Positions 61,785-64,000 of a DNA stretch of 64,000 nucleotides are shown in pieces; within the stretch, counting starts at the first letter, position 1; each line of letters opens with the position of its first letter. Origin of the DNA: Catenovulum agarivorans YM01 (GTDB lineage Bacteria; Pseudomonadota; Gammaproteobacteria; Enterobacterales; Alteromonadaceae); the NCBI RefSeq assembly GCF_000281085.1, contig NZ_JH767531.1:84017-148016 (forward strand), written 5' to 3'. Position numbers and translations under genes: made by a program. Below the pieces are notes generated by a model. The model made no database searches, was not told where the DNA came from, and saw nothing but the letters and a program-made list of their open reading frames with translations.

Positions 61785-62924
61785 ATGAAACAGTATTTTC
61801 GCCCCCATCGTTTATTTGATGGCAAAAGATTTGTTGAACAACCTATAGTCACAGTTGAAAACGGATTGATTGCAGACATTAGTTTTGACCAACCACAAGC
61901 AGAGGTTATTGAACTAGCTGGTTTATTAGCACCAGGTTATATAGACGTACAAGTAAATGGCGGTGGTGGAGTACTGTTTAACAATGTACCTGAGCTGGCA
62001 ACGCTGCAAACTATGGTTGCTGCACATGCAAACTACGGTACAACCGCTATGTTACCCACCTTAATTACCGATGATATTGAGGTTATGCAGCAAGGTGCAG
62101 ATGCGATCGCTGCAGCTATAGCACAGCAATTGCCCGGCATTTTAGGTGTACATTTTGAAGGCCCACATTTGTCGGTGGCTAAAAAAGGTGTGCATCCTAA
62201 AGAGCATGTACGTGGTATTAGTGAAGCAGAGTGGACTGTTTTTGCTCGGCAAGATTTAGGCATCAAACTGGTAACGCTTGCGCCTGAAACTGTCACGCCT
62301 GCTGAAATAACTCGGTTAAAAGAATTAGGTTGTATCGTTAGCGTTGGCCATAGTAATGGCTCGTATCAACAAGCTGCTGATGCAATTGCCGCAGGTGCTA
62401 GTGGTTTTACGCATTTATACAATGCCATGTCTCCGCTTAGCAGTCGTGAACCCGGTGTGGTTGGCGCAGCATTAACCGCTGAACACACCTATTGCGGCAT
62501 TATTATCGACCATCATCATGTGCATCCGCAGGTGGCCAAGCTTGCGTTTAAATGTAAAGGCGCAGACAAACTTGTGTTGGTAACTGATGCAATGGCTTTA
62601 ATTGGCAGTGAACAAACAAACTTTGAGTTATTTGGCGAACAAGTTGAGCTAAATGGCGACAAGTTACAAATTGCTACAGGCCAATTAGCTGGCTCGCATT
62701 TATCTATGCAACAAGCAGTGCAAAATTGTGTTAACGACTTAGAGTTATCACTTGCTGATAGCTTAAATATGGCGAGTTTAACCCCTGCAAATTGGTTGGG
62801 TATTGCACAAAATTATGGCTCGTTAACCGTTGGGAAAAGAGCCGACTGGGTTGTGTTAGATGCACAATTAAACGTTATTCAATGTTGCATTGCTGGCCAA
62901 GCGCAACAGTTATTATCTAAATAA
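61785..62924 (+). CDS. nagA: N-acetylglucosamine-6-phosphate deacetylase NagA
   Basis: 379 residues of the amidohydrolase superfamily. Seen: LAPGYIDVQVNGGGGVLFN (about 50-68), metal ligand Glu in GVHFEGPHLSVAKKGVH (about 125-141), VGHSNGSYQQA (about 188), HLYNAMSPLSSREPG (about 210) and catalytic Asp in LVTDAMAL (about 270). Removes acetate from GlcNAc-6-phosphate, giving the substrate of NagB-II. The ATG is one base after the nagB-II stop, so they are translationally coupled. Confidence 0.95.
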   Translation: MKQYFRPHRLFDGKRFVEQPIVTVENGLIADISFDQPQAEVIELAGLLAPGYIDVQVNGGGGVLFNNVPELATLQTMVAAHANYGTTAMLPTLITDDIEVMQQGADAIAAAIAQQLPGILGVHFEGPHLSVAKKGVHPKEHVRGISEAEWTVFARQDLGIKLVTLAPETVTPAEITRLKELGCIVSVGHSNGSYQQAADAIAAGASGFTHLYNAMSPLSSREPGVVGAALTAEHTYCGIIIDHHHVHPQVAKLAFKCKGADKLVLVTDAMALIGSEQTNFELFGEQVELNGDKLQIATGQLAGSHLSMQQAVQNCVNDLELSLADSLNMASLTPANWLGIAQNYGSLTVGKRADWVVLDAQLNVIQCCIAGQAQQLLSK

Positions 62925-62938
62925 GTTGGGGTATTGTT

Positions 62939-64000
62939 ATGCAGTTATCCATACTCGATTGGGCAATAGTGTTAGTTATATTGTCGTCTACCATGGTAAT
63001 TGGTTTTGTTGTCAGTAAACGCGCAGCAAAAAGCAGTGCCTCATTCTTTTTAGCCGGACAAAGCATGCCTTGGTGGCTGTTGGGTGTGTCTATGGTGGCA
63101 ACCACATTCGCGGCTGACACGCCTAACTTAGTTACCGACATAGTGCGTTCACAAGGTGTATCAGGCAACTGGGTTTGGTGGGCCATGTTATTAACTGGCA
63201 TGTTAACCACTTTTGTCTACGCAAAACTATGGCGTCGTTTAGGTATAACGACTGACGTTGAGTTCTACGAACATAGATATACAGGCAAACCTGCACGCTT
63301 TTTACGTGGCTTTAGAGCCTTGTATTTAGGTATATTTTTTAACGTTATGATAATGGCTAATGTCACCTTAGCTGCGGTAAAAATTGGTAGTGTACTCTTT
63401 GGTATAGACCCAACTATGGTGATTATTTTTGCCTGTTTAATTACCGTTGTTTTCTCAACTTTAGGCGGATTTTTAGGGGTACTAATCACGGATTTAATCT
63501 TATTTGTTATAGCTATGGTCGGCTCGGTAACAGCGGCTTATTTTGCGGTATCACACCCTACAGTTGGTGGGGTTGAGAATTTACTTAGTCATCCTGCGGT
63601 TGTTGATAAACTTGCATTTGTACCTGATTTTTCTAACCCAGAAATGTATATGCCACTGCTTATTATTCCATTATTAGTGCAATGGTGGAGTGTATGGTAT
63701 CCGGGCTCAGAGCCAGGTGGCGGTGGTTATATTGCCCAGCGTATGTTAGCGGCGAAAAATGAAAACCATGCGGTTGCGGCATCTGCGTTTTTTAATTTGT
63801 GTCACTATGCTGTGCGCCCGTGGCCATGGATTATAGTCGCGCTGGCATCCATTATTGTTTACCCAGATTTAGCCAGTTTACAGCAAGCCTTTCCAAACGT
63901 GCCAGAGCATTTGGTTAAAGACGATTTAGCTTATTCAGCCATGTTAACTTTTTTACCAGCAGGTGTATTAGGTTTGGTGGTTGCTTCTTTGGTATCGGCT
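62939..64000 (+). CDS. Sodium:solute symporter (SSS family), probable GlcNAc importer, 3' end cut by the window edge
   Basis: The first 354 codons, open to the window's end, from ATG 62939 (AGTTGGGG upstream). Membrane helices of the sodium/solute symporter family are evident: ILDWAIVLVILSSTMVIGFVVS (first), the motif FFLAGQSMPWWLLGVSMVATTFAADTPN (about 34-62), and GGFLGVLITDLILFVIAMVGS (about 175-195). It lies 14 bases after nagA in the same operon, so GlcNAc or chitobiose uptake across the inner membrane is the likely role. About 200 residues are missing. Confidence 0.85.
   Translation, partial: MQLSILDWAIVLVILSSTMVIGFVVSKRAAKSSASFFLAGQSMPWWLLGVSMVATTFAADTPNLVTDIVRSQGVSGNWVWWAMLLTGMLTTFVYAKLWRRLGITTDVEFYEHRYTGKPARFLRGFRALYLGIFFNVMIMANVTLAAVKIGSVLFGIDPTMVIIFACLITVVFSTLGGFLGVLITDLILFVIAMVGSVTAAYFAVSHPTVGGVENLLSHPAVVDKLAFVPDFSNPEMYMPLLIIPLLVQWWSVWYPGSEPGGGGYIAQRMLAAKNENHAVAASAFFNLCHYAVRPWPWIIVALASIIVYPDLASLQQAFPNVPEHLVKDDLAYSAMLTFLPAGVLGLVVASLVSA

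Overview
The window looks like DNA from a marine gammaproteobacterium of the Alteromonadales (Alteromonadaceae / Catenovulum-like). This is inferred from low GC, the order mfd-csiV and syd/queF, an NAD-type isocitrate dehydrogenase, many large TonB-dependent receptors, GH43, GH20 and sulfatase genes, and a LacI-type NagR regulon with a tryptophan-halogenase-like gene. No tRNA, rRNA, CRISPR array or complete insertion sequence was seen.

Layout. 1-9 kb: housekeeping (argD/astC 5' part, mfd, csiV), then a run AI-2E exporter, amidoligase, class I glutamine amidotransferase, YqaA. 9-21.6 kb: Kef-type antiporter, two diguanylate cyclases, syd/queF, ppnN, a short-chain dehydrogenase, a degenerate HDOD-like protein, NAD-isocitrate dehydrogenase, DUF924. 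21.7-31.5 kb: a glycan locus with two GH43 enzymes and two paralogous TonB-dependent receptors, one run by an ECF sigma / FecR pair (probably arabinan- or xylan-type side chains). 31.5-39.2 kb: a complete plasmid/chromid-type replication and partition module. 39.2-40.5 kb: a decayed sulfatase gene. 41-47.3 kb: an L,D-transpeptidase and a sucrose locus (LacI regulator, fructokinase, MFS importer, amylosucrase-type GH13) with five matching operators. 47.4-50.1 kb: argA, a LuxI/FeeM-like acyltransferase, coaD. 50.2-64 kb: a GlcNAc/chitin locus (halogenase-like flavoprotein, NagR, TonB receptor, GH20, NagK, NagB-II, NagA, Na+ symporter) with four NagR-type operators and a family of hairpin repeats in the gaps.

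The most interesting part is 31.5-39.2 kb. It holds a Rep_3-type initiator in an operon with a Tus-like replication fork-arrest protein, and an origin with about 16 copies of GTGGCCNNNTTTACGA. Those copies form one array with a 21-22 bp period, and four direct/inverted pairs have a fixed 32-33 bp offset. The origin also has a DnaA box and four GATC sites in 39 bp. Next to it are a winged-helix protein of unknown role, parAB, six parS-like copies of AGTCTCGTACGAGACT, and a small protein that may resemble MatP. A 21-bp inverted pair 100 bp apart near the tus-like gene is a candidate fork trap, and a 15-bp repeat occurs on both sides of the module. Such a module amid chromosome-type genes (mfd, argA, coaD, queF, icd) means either a secondary chromosome carrying core genes, or a replicon fused into the main chromosome. 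Sequence inspection alone cannot decide between these.
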